Shown here: positions 34,372 to 43,802 of the stretch, one piece after another
Position numbering within the stretch: position 1 is the stretch's first letter
Layout of the letters: every line of letters begins with the position of its first letter
NCBI GenBank assembly: GCA_000808095.1
Contig: CP009910.1
Coordinates: 806,001-870,000 of the forward strand
Source of the DNA: Borreliella chilensis
GTDB taxonomy: Bacteria > Spirochaetota > Spirochaetia > Borreliales > Borreliaceae
DNA length: 64,000 nt
Direction: 5' to 3'
Made by a program: the position numbers and the translations under genes
The notes under the pieces: generated by a model
What the model was told of the DNA's origin: nothing
What the model saw: only the letters and a program-made list of their open reading frames with translations
Databases searched by the model: none

Positions 34372-35817
34372 ATGATAAAGGGCACGGGACATATGATTGT
34401 AAACATTGCAAATGATCGAGGCATGAGTGTGGAATCCATTAGAAAAACAATTAAAGAGTCAATAATGATAGCTTATAAAAAGTATTTTGGAAGTAACGAA
34501 AATGCTTTTGTTAAGTTTGATGATGATACTGGAGATTTGGTTGTTTATGCAAAAAAGAAAATTGTAGAGGAAGTAAAAGATTCTTTGCTTGAAATATTAG
34601 AAAAAGATATTTCAAGGGAAAATTTTATAGAAGGTGGTTATGCTTATATTGAGATTAATCCTAAAGTTTTTGATAGACTTTCTATTCAAGTTGCAAAACA
34701 AAGGACTAAAAATGATTTGCAAGGAATTGAGGATAATGAAATTTTATCGGAATTTAAAAGCAAGTTAAATAAAGTTGTTATTGGATATGTTCAACAAAAT
34801 AGAAATGGCGATCTTTATGTTAATCTTGGCAATACGGATGGTATAATTCCCAAGAAGTACCAATCACCAAGAGAAATTTATAGTCTTAATGATAAGATTA
34901 GAGTTTTAGTTTATAATGTCAAAAAGGGTAAAAATGGTATTGAAGTTATTCTTTCTAGAACTCATCCAAAGTTTATTGAAGAGCTTCTAGCACTTGAAAT
35001 TCCTGAAATTGAAGAGGGTGTTATTAAAATTCATAAAATAGTTCGTGATCCAGGTTATAGAACTAAAGTTGCTGTTTATTCTGAAAAAGAAGAAATTGAT
35101 CCTATTGGTCCTTGTATAGGACAAAAAGGAGCTAGAATTCAATCTATAATTAAGGAGCTTGAAGGAGAAAAAATTGATATTATCCCTTATAGTAAAGATA
35201 TTAAAGATTTTATAAAAGATTCTTTGACCCCTGCAAAAATAGATCACGTTTATATTCTTGATGAGGATTTACATAAGGCTTTGGTAGTTGTTAGCGATGA
35301 CCAACTTTCTCTTGCTATAGGTAAAATGGGTCAAAATGTTAGACTTGCCAATAGGCTTATTGACTGGGCTATTGATGTTAAAACCAGTAGTCAATTTGCA
35401 GAAATGAAAGCTAACTCAGAGTTTAAGCAAGAAACACTAGAAATGTTTGATAAAGTTATGCAGGATGTTGTTGAAGAGGAGCAATTTGAAGAAATTAATA
35501 AAATAAGCGATCTTAAATTGCTTGATTCTTCTGTGATTTCTAATTTATCAAAGGAAGGGCTTGATGACATTGACATGTTTTTACAAGCAGATGAAGGAAT
35601 GCTTTTCAATCTTGGAGTAAGTTATGAAAAACAAGAAGAAATTAACAAAATATTAAAAGAGGGGATGATGATAATCGCTAATGATAGTGAGTCTACAGAA
35701 AAAGTAGAAGAAGATGAAGAGCTTCTTTGTCCTGAATGTGGTGTGGTTATTAATGAGAATATGACTTCCTGTCCAGGTTGTAAAATAGGGCTTAGTTTTG
35801 AGTTTGAGGAGGATTAA
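34372..35817 (+). CDS. nusA: Transcription factor NusA with C-terminal zinc ribbon
   Basis: Modulates pausing, termination and antitermination. The 481-residue protein has the N-terminal RNAP-binding domain, an S1 domain (about 135-205, IGYVQQNRNGDLYVNLG) and two KH domains (GPCIGQKGARIQSI, then IGKMGQNVRLANRLI). A helix-hairpin-helix region follows (about 365-440). It then adds an unusual four-cysteine zinc ribbon at C453, C456, C467 and C470 (CPEC...CPGC). A strong AAGGAGG is 8 nt before the ATG. Two bp separate it from infB. Confidence 0.96.
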   Translation: MIKGTGHMIVNIANDRGMSVESIRKTIKESIMIAYKKYFGSNENAFVKFDDDTGDLVVYAKKKIVEEVKDSLLEILEKDISRENFIEGGYAYIEINPKVFDRLSIQVAKQRTKNDLQGIEDNEILSEFKSKLNKVVIGYVQQNRNGDLYVNLGNTDGIIPKKYQSPREIYSLNDKIRVLVYNVKKGKNGIEVILSRTHPKFIEELLALEIPEIEEGVIKIHKIVRDPGYRTKVAVYSEKEEIDPIGPCIGQKGARIQSIIKELEGEKIDIIPYSKDIKDFIKDSLTPAKIDHVYILDEDLHKALVVVSDDQLSLAIGKMGQNVRLANRLIDWAIDVKTSSQFAEMKANSEFKQETLEMFDKVMQDVVEEEQFEEINKISDLKLLDSSVISNLSKEGLDDIDMFLQADEGMLFNLGVSYEKQEEINKILKEGMMIIANDSESTEKVEEDEELLCPECGVVINENMTSCPGCKIGLSFEFEED

Positions 35818-35819
35818 GT

Positions 35820-38432
35820 TTGTCGGAAAATATTGATGATACTAAAGATGAAGATGGTAAAAAAATTAAGATTGTTAAGTTAAAGAAGAAGGTAGTAAAA
35901 ATTGTAACACATAACGATTTAAGCGGTGGAAATAATTTAATCAATGCTGTTGATTTGCATAAGCACAGTCCTAAGGCTGAGTATTCGCAAAACAGAGATA
36001 ACAGAACTGGTGGATACTCGCAAAACAGAGATAACAGAACTGGTGGATACTCGCAAAACAGGGATAACAGAACTGGTGGATACTCGCAAAACAGAGATAA
36101 CAGAACTGGTGGATACTCGCAAAACAGGGATAACAGGACTGGTGGATACTCGCAAAACAGAGATAACAGAACTGGTGGATACTCGCAAAACAGAGATAAC
36201 AGGACTGGTGGATACTCGCAAAACAGAGATAACAGAGCTGGTGGATACTCGCAAAACAGGGATAACAGAACTGGTGGATACTCGCAAAACAGAGATAACA
36301 GAACTGGTGGATACTCGCAAAACAGGGATAACAGAACTGGTGGATACTCGCAAAACAGAGATAACACAACCTCTCAATATCAAGGTTCTGTAAAGAGAAC
36401 ATATGTTGCCAAAAATAATATTCAAAACAAATATACCGCTCCTGTTTCTTTTAGAAGAGTTATAAAGACCAAAGTTTCTGCTATTACTACTACATCTTCA
36501 TCAGATTCTGAGAATAGTAAAGAGTTAAATCGCAAGCTTGGAGAAAAGAAAAAACAGCAACAAGAAAGTCAAAAAAGCTATAAGAGAAAAAAAGCAGAGA
36601 CTGAAAGCAAAACAATTGAACAAAAGGTTTTTGAGCAGCTTCAAAAGAAGAAAAGGGAGAATTTGGCTAATCCGATTCCAAAATCAATTGATATTATGGG
36701 TAGTATAACTGTTTCTGATCTTGCAAGAAAGATGAATTTAAAATCTTCTGAGCTGATTGCCAAATTAATGGCTTTGGGCGTAATGGTTACTATTAATGAA
36801 AAGATAGATTCTGATACTGCAACTATTTTGGTTGAAGAATATGGTTCAAAAGTTAATGTTGTTTCTATTTATGATGAAACGGTTATAGAAGAAGAAGTAG
36901 AGGACCAAAGCAAAAGAGTTGAAAAGCCCCCTGTTATTACAATAATGGGTCATGTTGATCATGGTAAAACCAAGTTGCTTTCTGTGCTTCAGAATATAGA
37001 TATAAATCAAACAGAGTCTGGCGGTATTACTCAACATATTGGAGCTTATACTATTGCTTACAACGGTAGGGAAATAACATTTTTAGATACTCCCGGGCAT
37101 GAGGCTTTTACTATGATGAGAAGTCGTGGAGCTCAAGTTACAGATATTGTTGTTCTTGTTGTGTCAGCAATTGATGGTGTTATGCCTCAAACTATTGAAG
37201 CTATTAATCATGCAAAAGAAGCAAATGTTCCAATTATTGTTGCCATAAATAAGATTGACTTGCCAGATTCAAATCCTGATAAGATTAAGCACCAGCTTTC
37301 AGAATACGATTTGGTGCCCGAGGATTGGGGAGGGGACACCATTTTTGTTTTAATTTCTGCTCTTAAAAATATAGGAATTTCTGAACTTCTTGATATGATT
37401 CTTTTGCAGTCAGATATGATGTTATTAAAGGCAAACCCGTTTAAAAGGGCTATTGGTAAGGTGCTTGATGCCAAGATTGATTTAGGGCGCGGAATAGTTT
37501 GTTCTGTTATTATTGAAGATGGAACTCTTTATGTGGGAGATTCTTTTGTAGGTGGAGCATGCTATGGTAAAGTTAAAGCATTAATTAGTGATAAGGGTGT
37601 TTCTGTTAAGAGCGTTGGGCCTGCTAAGGCTATTAGTGTTTTGGGATTTTCTTCAATTCCTCAGGCTGGTGATCCTTTTCAAGTAACTAAAACCGAAAAA
37701 GAAGCAAAATTAATTAGTTCTAAAAGACAGGATCTTAAAAAATATGAATCTTCTAAAAATGTAAAAAAAGTTACTATGTTAAATCTTTATGATTCAATCA
37801 AAGAAGGAGAACTTAAAGAGCTTAAAATAATTTTAAAGGCAGATGTTCAAGGCTCAGTTGAGGCTTTAAAGAATTCTCTTGAAAAATTAACAAATGATGA
37901 GGTTCGAGTAAGGGTTGTTCACTCTTCAGCAGGTGCAATAACTGAAACAGATATTAGCTTTGCTTCAGCAAGTGATGCTATTGTTATTGGATTTCATGTA
38001 AGGCCTACTGCAAAAGCTCAGACACTAGCAGACCAGGAAAAAGTTGAGATTAGAAAGTATAATATTATTTATGATGCTATAAGCGATGTTAAATCAGTTC
38101 TTGAAGGTATGCTTGAACCAGATATTGAACAGCAATTTATTGGTTTTGCCGAAGTGAGGGCTGTAATTAATGTTCCAAAAGTTGGAGTAATAGCTGGTTG
38201 TTATGTTTCTAGAGGACTAATAAAACGAGATGCTATTACTAATGTGATGAGAGATGGTTTACAGATTCATTCTGGCAAAATTTCATCTTTAAAGCGATTT
38301 AAAGATGATGTTAAAGAAGTTGCTGAGCAATATGAGTGTGGTGTTATGATTGATAACTATGCTAATATTAAGGAAGGAGATATAATTGAAGCATTTGAAG
38401 TAAAAAAAGTGAAAAGATCTTTTAAAACTTAA
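35820..38432 (+). CDS. infB: Translation initiation factor IF-2 with 12-unit repeat in the N-terminal region
   Basis: GTPase that brings initiator tRNA to the 30S subunit. The 870-residue protein starts at TTG 35820, after GAGGAGGA. Residues 55-186 are twelve 11-residue repeats (consensus [11 protein letters not shown]). Then come a charged linker, the IF2N domain (about 290-345) and the G domain with GHVDHGKT (377-384), DTPGHEAF and NKID. The C-terminal IF-2 beta domains follow. Everything beyond the repeat is of normal length. The repeat is the only part that looks free to vary. Confidence 0.97.
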   Translation: MSENIDDTKDEDGKKIKIVKLKKKVVKIVTHNDLSGGNNLINAVDLHKHSPKAEYSQNRDNRTGGYSQNRDNRTGGYSQNRDNRTGGYSQNRDNRTGGYSQNRDNRTGGYSQNRDNRTGGYSQNRDNRTGGYSQNRDNRAGGYSQNRDNRTGGYSQNRDNRTGGYSQNRDNRTGGYSQNRDNTTSQYQGSVKRTYVAKNNIQNKYTAPVSFRRVIKTKVSAITTTSSSDSENSKELNRKLGEKKKQQQESQKSYKRKKAETESKTIEQKVFEQLQKKKRENLANPIPKSIDIMGSITVSDLARKMNLKSSELIAKLMALGVMVTINEKIDSDTATILVEEYGSKVNVVSIYDETVIEEEVEDQSKRVEKPPVITIMGHVDHGKTKLLSVLQNIDINQTESGGITQHIGAYTIAYNGREITFLDTPGHEAFTMMRSRGAQVTDIVVLVVSAIDGVMPQTIEAINHAKEANVPIIVAINKIDLPDSNPDKIKHQLSEYDLVPEDWGGDTIFVLISALKNIGISELLDMILLQSDMMLLKANPFKRAIGKVLDAKIDLGRGIVCSVIIEDGTLYVGDSFVGGACYGKVKALISDKGVSVKSVGPAKAISVLGFSSIPQAGDPFQVTKTEKEAKLISSKRQDLKKYESSKNVKKVTMLNLYDSIKEGELKELKIILKADVQGSVEALKNSLEKLTNDEVRVRVVHSSAGAITETDISFASASDAIVIGFHVRPTAKAQTLADQEKVEIRKYNIIYDAISDVKSVLEGMLEPDIEQQFIGFAEVRAVINVPKVGVIAGCYVSRGLIKRDAITNVMRDGLQIHSGKISSLKRFKDDVKEVAEQYECGVMIDNYANIKEGDIIEAFEVKKVKRSFKT
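35982..36377 (+). repeat. 33-bp coding tandem repeat (12 units) in infB
   Basis: Twelve head-to-tail 33-bp units encode [11 protein letters not shown]. The first begins TAT, and the last diverges to end NTTSQ. Units differ at a few silent or near-silent sites (AGA/AGG before GAT, GAACT/GGACT) and one encodes RAGG. Nearly identical units mean recent duplication. The unit is a multiple of three, so copy changes keep the frame. Confidence 0.98.
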
Positions 38433-38455
38433 TTTTGCTTTGCTTATATGTGTTT

Positions 38456-38818
38456 ATGTATAAAGATATAAAAAAGTTTAAACTTGAGAGTTTTATTGCT
38501 CAAGAAATTGGTCATTTAATAGTGACTAGGGGAATTAAAGATCCCAGAATTCATTCATTTTTAACCGTGGTTAAAGTAGAATTTTCAAAAGATTTAATAC
38601 ATGCTAAAGTGTTTATAGGTTCGATCAAGGAAGGTGCTTCTTTGGATAATGCAATTAAAGCTTTAAATAATGCTAAGGGCTTTGTACAAAGTCAAATTAT
38701 TAAACGTATTAAAGTTAGAAGTACTCCCAAGTTATTATTTGTTAAGGATGATTCTCTTTCTAGGTCATTTTATGTTAATAAGATAATTGAAGGGTTAAAT
38801 ACTACAAGAGAGAATTAA
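38456..38818 (+). CDS. rbfA: Ribosome-binding factor A
   Basis: Needed for 16S rRNA 5'-end maturation and growth in the cold. About 120 residues with the RbfA KH-like fold: [40 protein letters not shown] (seen at residues 7-46; the DPR...T segment is the signature), then AKVFIGS and a C-terminal [17 protein letters not shown] 38456 is chosen; the frame opens at TTG 38435 but that part shows no family likeness. Neither start has a clear Shine-Dalgarno, so coupling to infB is likely. Confidence 0.92.
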   Translation: MYKDIKKFKLESFIAQEIGHLIVTRGIKDPRIHSFLTVVKVEFSKDLIHAKVFIGSIKEGASLDNAIKALNNAKGFVQSQIIKRIKVRSTPKLLFVKDDSLSRSFYVNKIIEGLNTTREN

Positions 38819-38820
38819 AT

Positions 38821-39669
38821 TTGGCAGATGGATTTCTTTTAATTAATAAAGAGCAAGGCAAAACCTCTTTTGAAACCCTTTTTCCTATAAAAAGATATTT
38901 TAATACAAACCGTGTTGGGCATTCCGGTACACTTGATAAATTTGCAAGTGGAGTTTTGATTGCTCTTGTAGGAAGATATACAAAGCTTGCAAGTTATTTT
39001 ACTTCTTTAGATAAAGAATATTTAGCAGAGTTTAGATTTGGATTAGAGACAGATACTCTTGATCCAAATGGAAGAATAGTTAATAAAACAGATTATATTC
39101 CTAATTTAGAGGATATAGATTTAAAGCTTAAAGATTTTGTGGGAGAAATTTATCAAAGTCCTCCGAGATTTTCTTCTGTTCATATTAATGGTAGCAGGGC
39201 TTACAAGCTTGCTTTGAATGGGGAATTTTTTGAAATTAAAAAACGAAGGGTAAGTATTTATGAGATTAAAAGATTAAGTTATGATTTTAATTTTTCTTTA
39301 CTTAGTTTAAAAATTATTTGTTCAAAAGGTACTTATATTAGGAGTATTGCAAGAGATTTGGCTCGTTCTTTGAATTCTTGTGCATATGTTAGCAGTTTGA
39401 AAAGAACCAAAGTAGGTGTATTCAGGCTAGAAAAATCCGTATTGTGCAAGAATTTGAGCGAAACCTCTTTAATGGGTTTAGAATCTTTGAGAAGTTTTGA
39501 AGAGATTTACCTTGATTTTAACAAGATAAATCTTGTTAAAAATGGAGCTTACATTGAAATTCAAATCAATATTAATGAATTTAAGATTTTAAAATCCAGA
39601 GAAGAAAAAATATTAGCGATTATTGAAGGGATAGGTTTGAATAAATATAAATATGTTATTATATATTAA
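38821..39669 (+). CDS. truB: tRNA pseudouridine-55 synthase
   Basis: Makes pseudouridine at position 55 of the tRNA T loop. The 282-residue protein has the catalytic motif VGHSGTLDKFASGVL with Asp39. It also has YLAEFRFGLETDTLDPNG, QSPPRFSSVHINGSRAYKLA and CSKGTYIRSIARDLA. Start is TTG 38821, two bases after the rbfA stop. The C-terminal part is divergent, as usual. Placed between rbfA and rpsO as in most bacteria. Confidence 0.96.
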   Translation: MADGFLLINKEQGKTSFETLFPIKRYFNTNRVGHSGTLDKFASGVLIALVGRYTKLASYFTSLDKEYLAEFRFGLETDTLDPNGRIVNKTDYIPNLEDIDLKLKDFVGEIYQSPPRFSSVHINGSRAYKLALNGEFFEIKKRRVSIYEIKRLSYDFNFSLLSLKIICSKGTYIRSIARDLARSLNSCAYVSSLKRTKVGVFRLEKSVLCKNLSETSLMGLESLRSFEEIYLDFNKINLVKNGAYIEIQININEFKILKSREEKILAIIEGIGLNKYKYVIIY

Positions 39670-39726
39670 TTTTTTAAAATTATTAATAATATTAATTAGA
39701 AATAATCTAAAAAGGATAAATTGTTT

Positions 39727-39755
39727 TTGTTATTTTGGAGAAAAAATATTATAAT
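39727..39755 (+). promoter_or_regulatory. Candidate sigma-70 promoter of rpsO
   Basis: TTGTTA (39727-39732), a 17-bp spacer and TATAAT (39750-39755). A start near 39762 gives a leader of about 68 nt before rpsO. Confidence 0.6.
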
Positions 39756-39780
39756 CTATCATAAGTAGAAGTTTAAATTA

Positions 39781-39808
39781 TAGCAAGAGGTTTGTTAAGG
39801 CTTTGCTA
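39781..39808 (+). promoter_or_regulatory. Leader hairpin before rpsO, possible S15 autoregulatory site
   Basis: TAGCAA (39781-39786) pairs with TTGCTA (39803-39808) in the rpsO leader, 21 nt before the ATG. S15 represses its own mRNA in several bacteria through leader structures, but these are not conserved in sequence, so this is inference. The same bases include TGCTATAAT, an extended -10 lookalike. Confidence 0.3.
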
Positions 39809-39829
39809 TAATGGTATAGGAGTTGCTTG

Positions 39830-40096
39830 ATGATAGATAAAAAGCAAAAACAAAAAATAGTTTCTGAGTTTGGAAAAAATGAAAGTGATACTGGTTCTGT
39901 TGAAGTTCAGATCGCACTTATTACAGGTCGAATAAAGTATTTAACCGAACATTTAAAGATAAATAAAAAAGATCATAGTTCAAAAAGGGGCTTGTTAAAG
40001 TTGGTGGGGCAAAGGCGAAGTTTGTTACGGTATTACCAAAAAAAAGATTTAGAAGCTTATAGGATATTGATATCTAAACTTGGTCTTAGAAAATAA
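39830..40096 (+). CDS. rpsO: 30S ribosomal protein uS15
   Basis: Primary 16S rRNA-binding protein and bridge to the 50S subunit. The 88-residue product is full length and has the diagnostic [24 protein letters not shown] and [22 protein letters not shown] segments (residues about 20-70). ATG 39830 is preferred to TTG 39827 because AGGAG (39818-39822) is 7 nt from it and the product then has the standard length. It is 13 bp before pnp, the usual rpsO-pnp pair. Confidence 0.98.
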   Translation: MIDKKQKQKIVSEFGKNESDTGSVEVQIALITGRIKYLTEHLKINKKDHSSKRGLLKLVGQRRSLLRYYQKKDLEAYRILISKLGLRK

Positions 40097-40109
40097 AAGA
40101 GGTTGAATT

Positions 40110-42278
40110 TTGAGGAAAATTTTAAAACTAAAAATAGGAAGAGACGAGTTAGTGCTTGAGACGGGATTTATGGCGAAGCAGGCTAATGGATCGGTTCTTG
40201 CAACTTATGGGGGATCTTCAGTTCTTGCGACTGTTTGTTGTTCAACTAACGTGAGAGAAGATTTAGATTTTGTTCCCCTTTCTGTTGAATATAATGAGAA
40301 ATATTATGCAGCTGGTAAGATTCCAGGAGGATTTATCAAAAGAGAAGGAAAGCCAAAAGATAAAGAAATACTTGTTTCTAGATTAATAGATAGACCAATG
40401 AGACCTCTTTTTGATAAAAGATTTGGTCGAGAAATTCAAGTAATTCCTACAACTTTGGCTACAGATCAGCTCAATCCCCCTGATATTGTTGGAATGAATG
40501 CTGCTTTTACAGCAGTTTTTTTGTCAGATATTCCATTTAATGGTCCGATTGCGGCTGTTAGAATGGTGTATTTAAATGGTAAGTTTATAGTAAATCCTTC
40601 GTTTGAAGAAATTCATGATTCTGATCTTGATATTGTTGTTGCAGGAAGTTTAAATGGAATTACAATGGTAGAAGGCGGTGCTAATGAGGTTAGTGAGGAT
40701 ATTTTGCTTTCAGCAATAGACAGTGCACATGAATACATTAAGCAAATTTGTAATGCTCAAAAAGAGTTTTTAAATATCGTAGGGGAAAAGGAAAAACTTC
40801 CTTTAGCTTTTGAAGAAAAAATATTTGAATTTAAAGAAGAGCTTAGAGATTTTGTTTATGCTGACCTTAAAGAAGCTTGCTTTGTTAAGGGGAAGCTTAA
40901 TAGAGATAAAGCTATAACTTTGTTGCGAAATAAATCTTATGAACATTTTTCTTCTCTTGAGAAATTGACTGATAGTAATGAGTCGCTTTTTCATAAAGCT
41001 TTTGATGATTTTGAGAAGGAGATTGTTAGAAGCTCTATTCTTAATAATAAGATTAGAACGGATGGTCGGGCTCCTAATGAAATAAGAGATATTCTTGCAG
41101 AAGTTGATATTTTAAGCAGAACACATGGATCTGCACTTTTTACAAGAGGGGAAACACAGGCTTTAGCTGTAACTACTCTTGGTACAAGTATTGATGAGCA
41201 AATAATGGATGATATTGATGGTGATAAGCGCCTTAATTTTATGCTTCATTATAATTTTCCTCCATTTTCAGTTGGTGAGACTGGTAGACTTATGACTGGT
41301 AGGCGCGAGATTGGCCATGGTCATTTAGCTCAAAGAGCTTTAGAGTCCATTGTTCCTGGAAAAAACGATTTTCCTTATACTATTAGAGTAGTTTCTGAGG
41401 TTTTAGAGTCCAACGGATCTTCTTCAATGGCTACTGTTTGTGCTGGAAGTATGTCTTTGATGACCGCAGGGGTTCCTGTTAAAAGGCAAGTTGCAGGGAT
41501 AGCCATGGGGCTTGTTAGTGAAGGTGAAAAGTATGTGGTTTTAAGTGATATTCTTGGGGAAGAAGATCACTTAGGTGATATGGACTTTAAAGTGGCTGGC
41601 ACAGAAAATGGAATTACTGGATTTCAAATGGATATTAAAATTGAAAATGTTACTAAGCAATTAATGAGAGATGCTCTTGAGCAGGCTAGATTGGGCAGAA
41701 TTCACATCCTTTCTATTATGAATTCTGTAATTTCAAATTCAAGAGTTGGTATATCTGAATATGCTCCAAAAATTGTTCAACTACAAATTGATATTGACAA
41801 GATATCTCTTGTAATAGGATCTACTGGAAAAACAGTTAAGGCCATAACAGATGAATTTGAAGTTAAGGTTCAAATTGAGCAAAATGGGAAAATTATTCTT
41901 TTTGGTGCTGATGATTTTAAGATGCAAAAGGCTAAGGAAAAAATAGAGAGTATTGTAAGGGAGCCGAAGGTCGGTGAAATTTATGAAGGGGTCGTTAAAA
42001 AGATTAATAGTTTTGGGGCTTTTATTGAACTTACTCCTGCAAAGGAAGGATTTTTAAGTACTCGATTGAAATCTAGAGATAGTAGGTATGGTTCTGGAAG
42101 GTTTGGAGATTCTAATAATAGATATTCTAGATTTGGTAGTGGAGATAATAGAAGAGGTAATGTAGGGCTAGTTCGTCCTCCAAAATTAGAAGAAGGTCAG
42201 CGAATTAAAGTTAGAATAATTGATATAGATAAATTTGGAAAAATTGATCTTGAAATTGTTAAAGATAAAGATTATTAA
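40110..42278 (+). CDS. pnp: Polynucleotide phosphorylase with an insertion in the S1 domain
   Basis: 3'-5' phosphorolytic exoribonuclease of the degradosome type. The 722-residue protein has two RNase PH domains, the second with [20 protein letters not shown] and [18 protein letters not shown] domain follows ([16 protein letters not shown]). The S1 domain begins near 624 and is interrupted at about 653-690 by a Gly/Arg/Ser/Asn/Tyr-rich insertion ([20 protein letters not shown] and on) before resuming at [14 protein letters not shown]. Start is TTG 40110 with AGAGG 7 nt upstream. It ends 6 bp before a lipoprotein gene. Confidence 0.96.
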   Translation: MRKILKLKIGRDELVLETGFMAKQANGSVLATYGGSSVLATVCCSTNVREDLDFVPLSVEYNEKYYAAGKIPGGFIKREGKPKDKEILVSRLIDRPMRPLFDKRFGREIQVIPTTLATDQLNPPDIVGMNAAFTAVFLSDIPFNGPIAAVRMVYLNGKFIVNPSFEEIHDSDLDIVVAGSLNGITMVEGGANEVSEDILLSAIDSAHEYIKQICNAQKEFLNIVGEKEKLPLAFEEKIFEFKEELRDFVYADLKEACFVKGKLNRDKAITLLRNKSYEHFSSLEKLTDSNESLFHKAFDDFEKEIVRSSILNNKIRTDGRAPNEIRDILAEVDILSRTHGSALFTRGETQALAVTTLGTSIDEQIMDDIDGDKRLNFMLHYNFPPFSVGETGRLMTGRREIGHGHLAQRALESIVPGKNDFPYTIRVVSEVLESNGSSSMATVCAGSMSLMTAGVPVKRQVAGIAMGLVSEGEKYVVLSDILGEEDHLGDMDFKVAGTENGITGFQMDIKIENVTKQLMRDALEQARLGRIHILSIMNSVISNSRVGISEYAPKIVQLQIDIDKISLVIGSTGKTVKAITDEFEVKVQIEQNGKIILFGADDFKMQKAKEKIESIVREPKVGEIYEGVVKKINSFGAFIELTPAKEGFLSTRLKSRDSRYGSGRFGDSNNRYSRFGSGDNRRGNVGLVRPPKLEEGQRIKVRIIDIDKFGKIDLEIVKDKDY

Positions 42279-42284
42279 GATATT

Positions 42285-43802
42285 ATGAAATTTGTTTTGA
42301 ATAATTTATTTAAAGGCCACCTTATATATTTTGTTTTGTTTTTCTCTTGCCTTACTACTACAAATAATAGATCTATTCAAGATTCTTATAGTAGTGGTCT
42401 TGTAGAGAAGAAAAAAGAAGCAGTTGTTATTAGTGATAATAATGTTTTTAATAAGAGCAAATTTAAAAGAGATTATTTAGTGGGATTAAAAGATAATGAA
42501 TCTTTTTTTCTTAGTAATGCCTTTTTAAAAGAAAATAATTTTTATTTTAAAAAGGCAAGAGAAAGTTATGCTAAGAAAAATATTGGTTTGACAAGCTATT
42601 ATTTGAATAAAATAATAGCTAATGAGAATCAATATAGCAGAGAATTGTTAGCTAAGGCTAATTTGTTTTTTGGATATGTAAATTATGAGAATGGTTTTTA
42701 TGATCTTTCTGAATATAATTTTGATCTCTTTTTGAAAGATTATAAATATTCTCATGCTAGTTTAAGATCAGCTGAATTGAAATATTTTATTAAAGAAAAA
42801 TCAGATGCAATTTCTGCATTTAAAGAGGTTAATGAATTTTCTATCTCAGGTTATGACAAAGGGATTTATACTTTTTTAAGCAATAAGCTTGGGGTAAGCC
42901 ATTTAAATTTAGAATCTTTGGGGTTTCTTGACAATAGTGTTTTTGATGTATTTGTCTTTAATGAGAATATATTTGTGACTAATATATTGGGTGGGCTTTT
43001 AAGGTATAACATGAAAAAGAATGCTTGTAGAGTTTATCTTAAAGATAAGAAAAGCATTTTTTTAAATGGAATTAGAGGCTTTGCAGATCATAATGGAACG
43101 ATTTATATTGGGGGGAAGAATGTTGTTTATTATATAGATGATATTGATGCAGATGTAAAGCAAATAAATGCTCCTACTAAAGCTGATTTTAGCAATATAC
43201 AAGTTTTGCTTGGTGTTAAAAATGGAATATTTGTTGGTACTCTAAATTCTGGCTTATGGTTTTATGATTTAAAAAATTGGAAAAATATACCACTTGGATC
43301 TAATAAAATTTCTTCAATGTGTTTTGATCCTCTAAAAAATTTATTATTGGTTGGAACTGTTGACAAGGCTGTTTATATTGTTAATGCCGATAATTTAGAA
43401 AAGATTCGACATTTAGATTTTTTTAGTAAAAATGATAGTGAAAAAAATATTAATTTTATTAAAGGATATAAGGATAGTTATTTTATTGGAACATATGGCG
43501 GTGGTCTTTTTGAGCTAAATTTAAATAAAAATAGCTATAAAAAGCATGTTATTGCTAATAATATTAATGTTAATTATTTTATGGATATGGAGATTAAAGA
43601 TAAAAAGTTGTTGTTTGCAACCTTTGATCACGGTTTATTGATTTATGATTCGGAAAATGACAATTGGGATTATTTTGGACCTAATAATGGACTTCTTAAT
43701 TTGAATTTAATAAAAGTTTCTAAGTTTGAAAATTATATTATATTGGGCACTCTTAATAATGGCTTGGTCTTTGTAGATGAAAATATTAAAAAACAGTTAT
43801 GA
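42285..43802 (+). CDS. Putative lipoprotein with beta-propeller repeats
   Basis: A 505-residue protein. The N-terminus ends LIYFVLFFSC, a spirochaete-style lipobox, so the mature protein should be acylated at Cys22. A helical, TPR-like part (about 75-160) is followed by at least five propeller blades sharing a GTxxxGLxxxD pattern (IFVGTLNSGLWFYD, YFIGTYGGGLFELN, IILGTLNNGLVFVD). The function is unknown. It overlaps the LptF/G-type permease gene by 26 bp, which suggests a joint role. Corresponds to BB0806 by order. Confidence 0.78.
   Translation: MKFVLNNLFKGHLIYFVLFFSCLTTTNNRSIQDSYSSGLVEKKKEAVVISDNNVFNKSKFKRDYLVGLKDNESFFLSNAFLKENNFYFKKARESYAKKNIGLTSYYLNKIIANENQYSRELLAKANLFFGYVNYENGFYDLSEYNFDLFLKDYKYSHASLRSAELKYFIKEKSDAISAFKEVNEFSISGYDKGIYTFLSNKLGVSHLNLESLGFLDNSVFDVFVFNENIFVTNILGGLLRYNMKKNACRVYLKDKKSIFLNGIRGFADHNGTIYIGGKNVVYYIDDIDADVKQINAPTKADFSNIQVLLGVKNGIFVGTLNSGLWFYDLKNWKNIPLGSNKISSMCFDPLKNLLLVGTVDKAVYIVNADNLEKIRHLDFFSKNDSEKNINFIKGYKDSYFIGTYGGGLFELNLNKNSYKKHVIANNINVNYFMDMEIKDKKLLFATFDHGLLIYDSENDNWDYFGPNNGLLNLNLIKVSKFENYIILGTLNNGLVFVDENIKKQL

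Noticed and set aside
35982..36377. CRISPR-like appearance of regular repeats
   Set aside because: The units are directly adjacent with no spacers and encode a continuous peptide in infB.
35792..36425. Long open frames in other frames and on the minus strand over the infB repeat (for example a [15 protein letters not shown] repeat peptide)
   Set aside because: The 33-bp unit has no stop in most frames, so repetition alone creates long open frames. They have no ribosome-binding sites and overlap an essential gene.
39804..39812. Extended -10 (TGCTATAAT) as the rpsO promoter
   Set aside because: It would start transcription on top of the Shine-Dalgarno; the element pair at 39727-39755 has better geometry.
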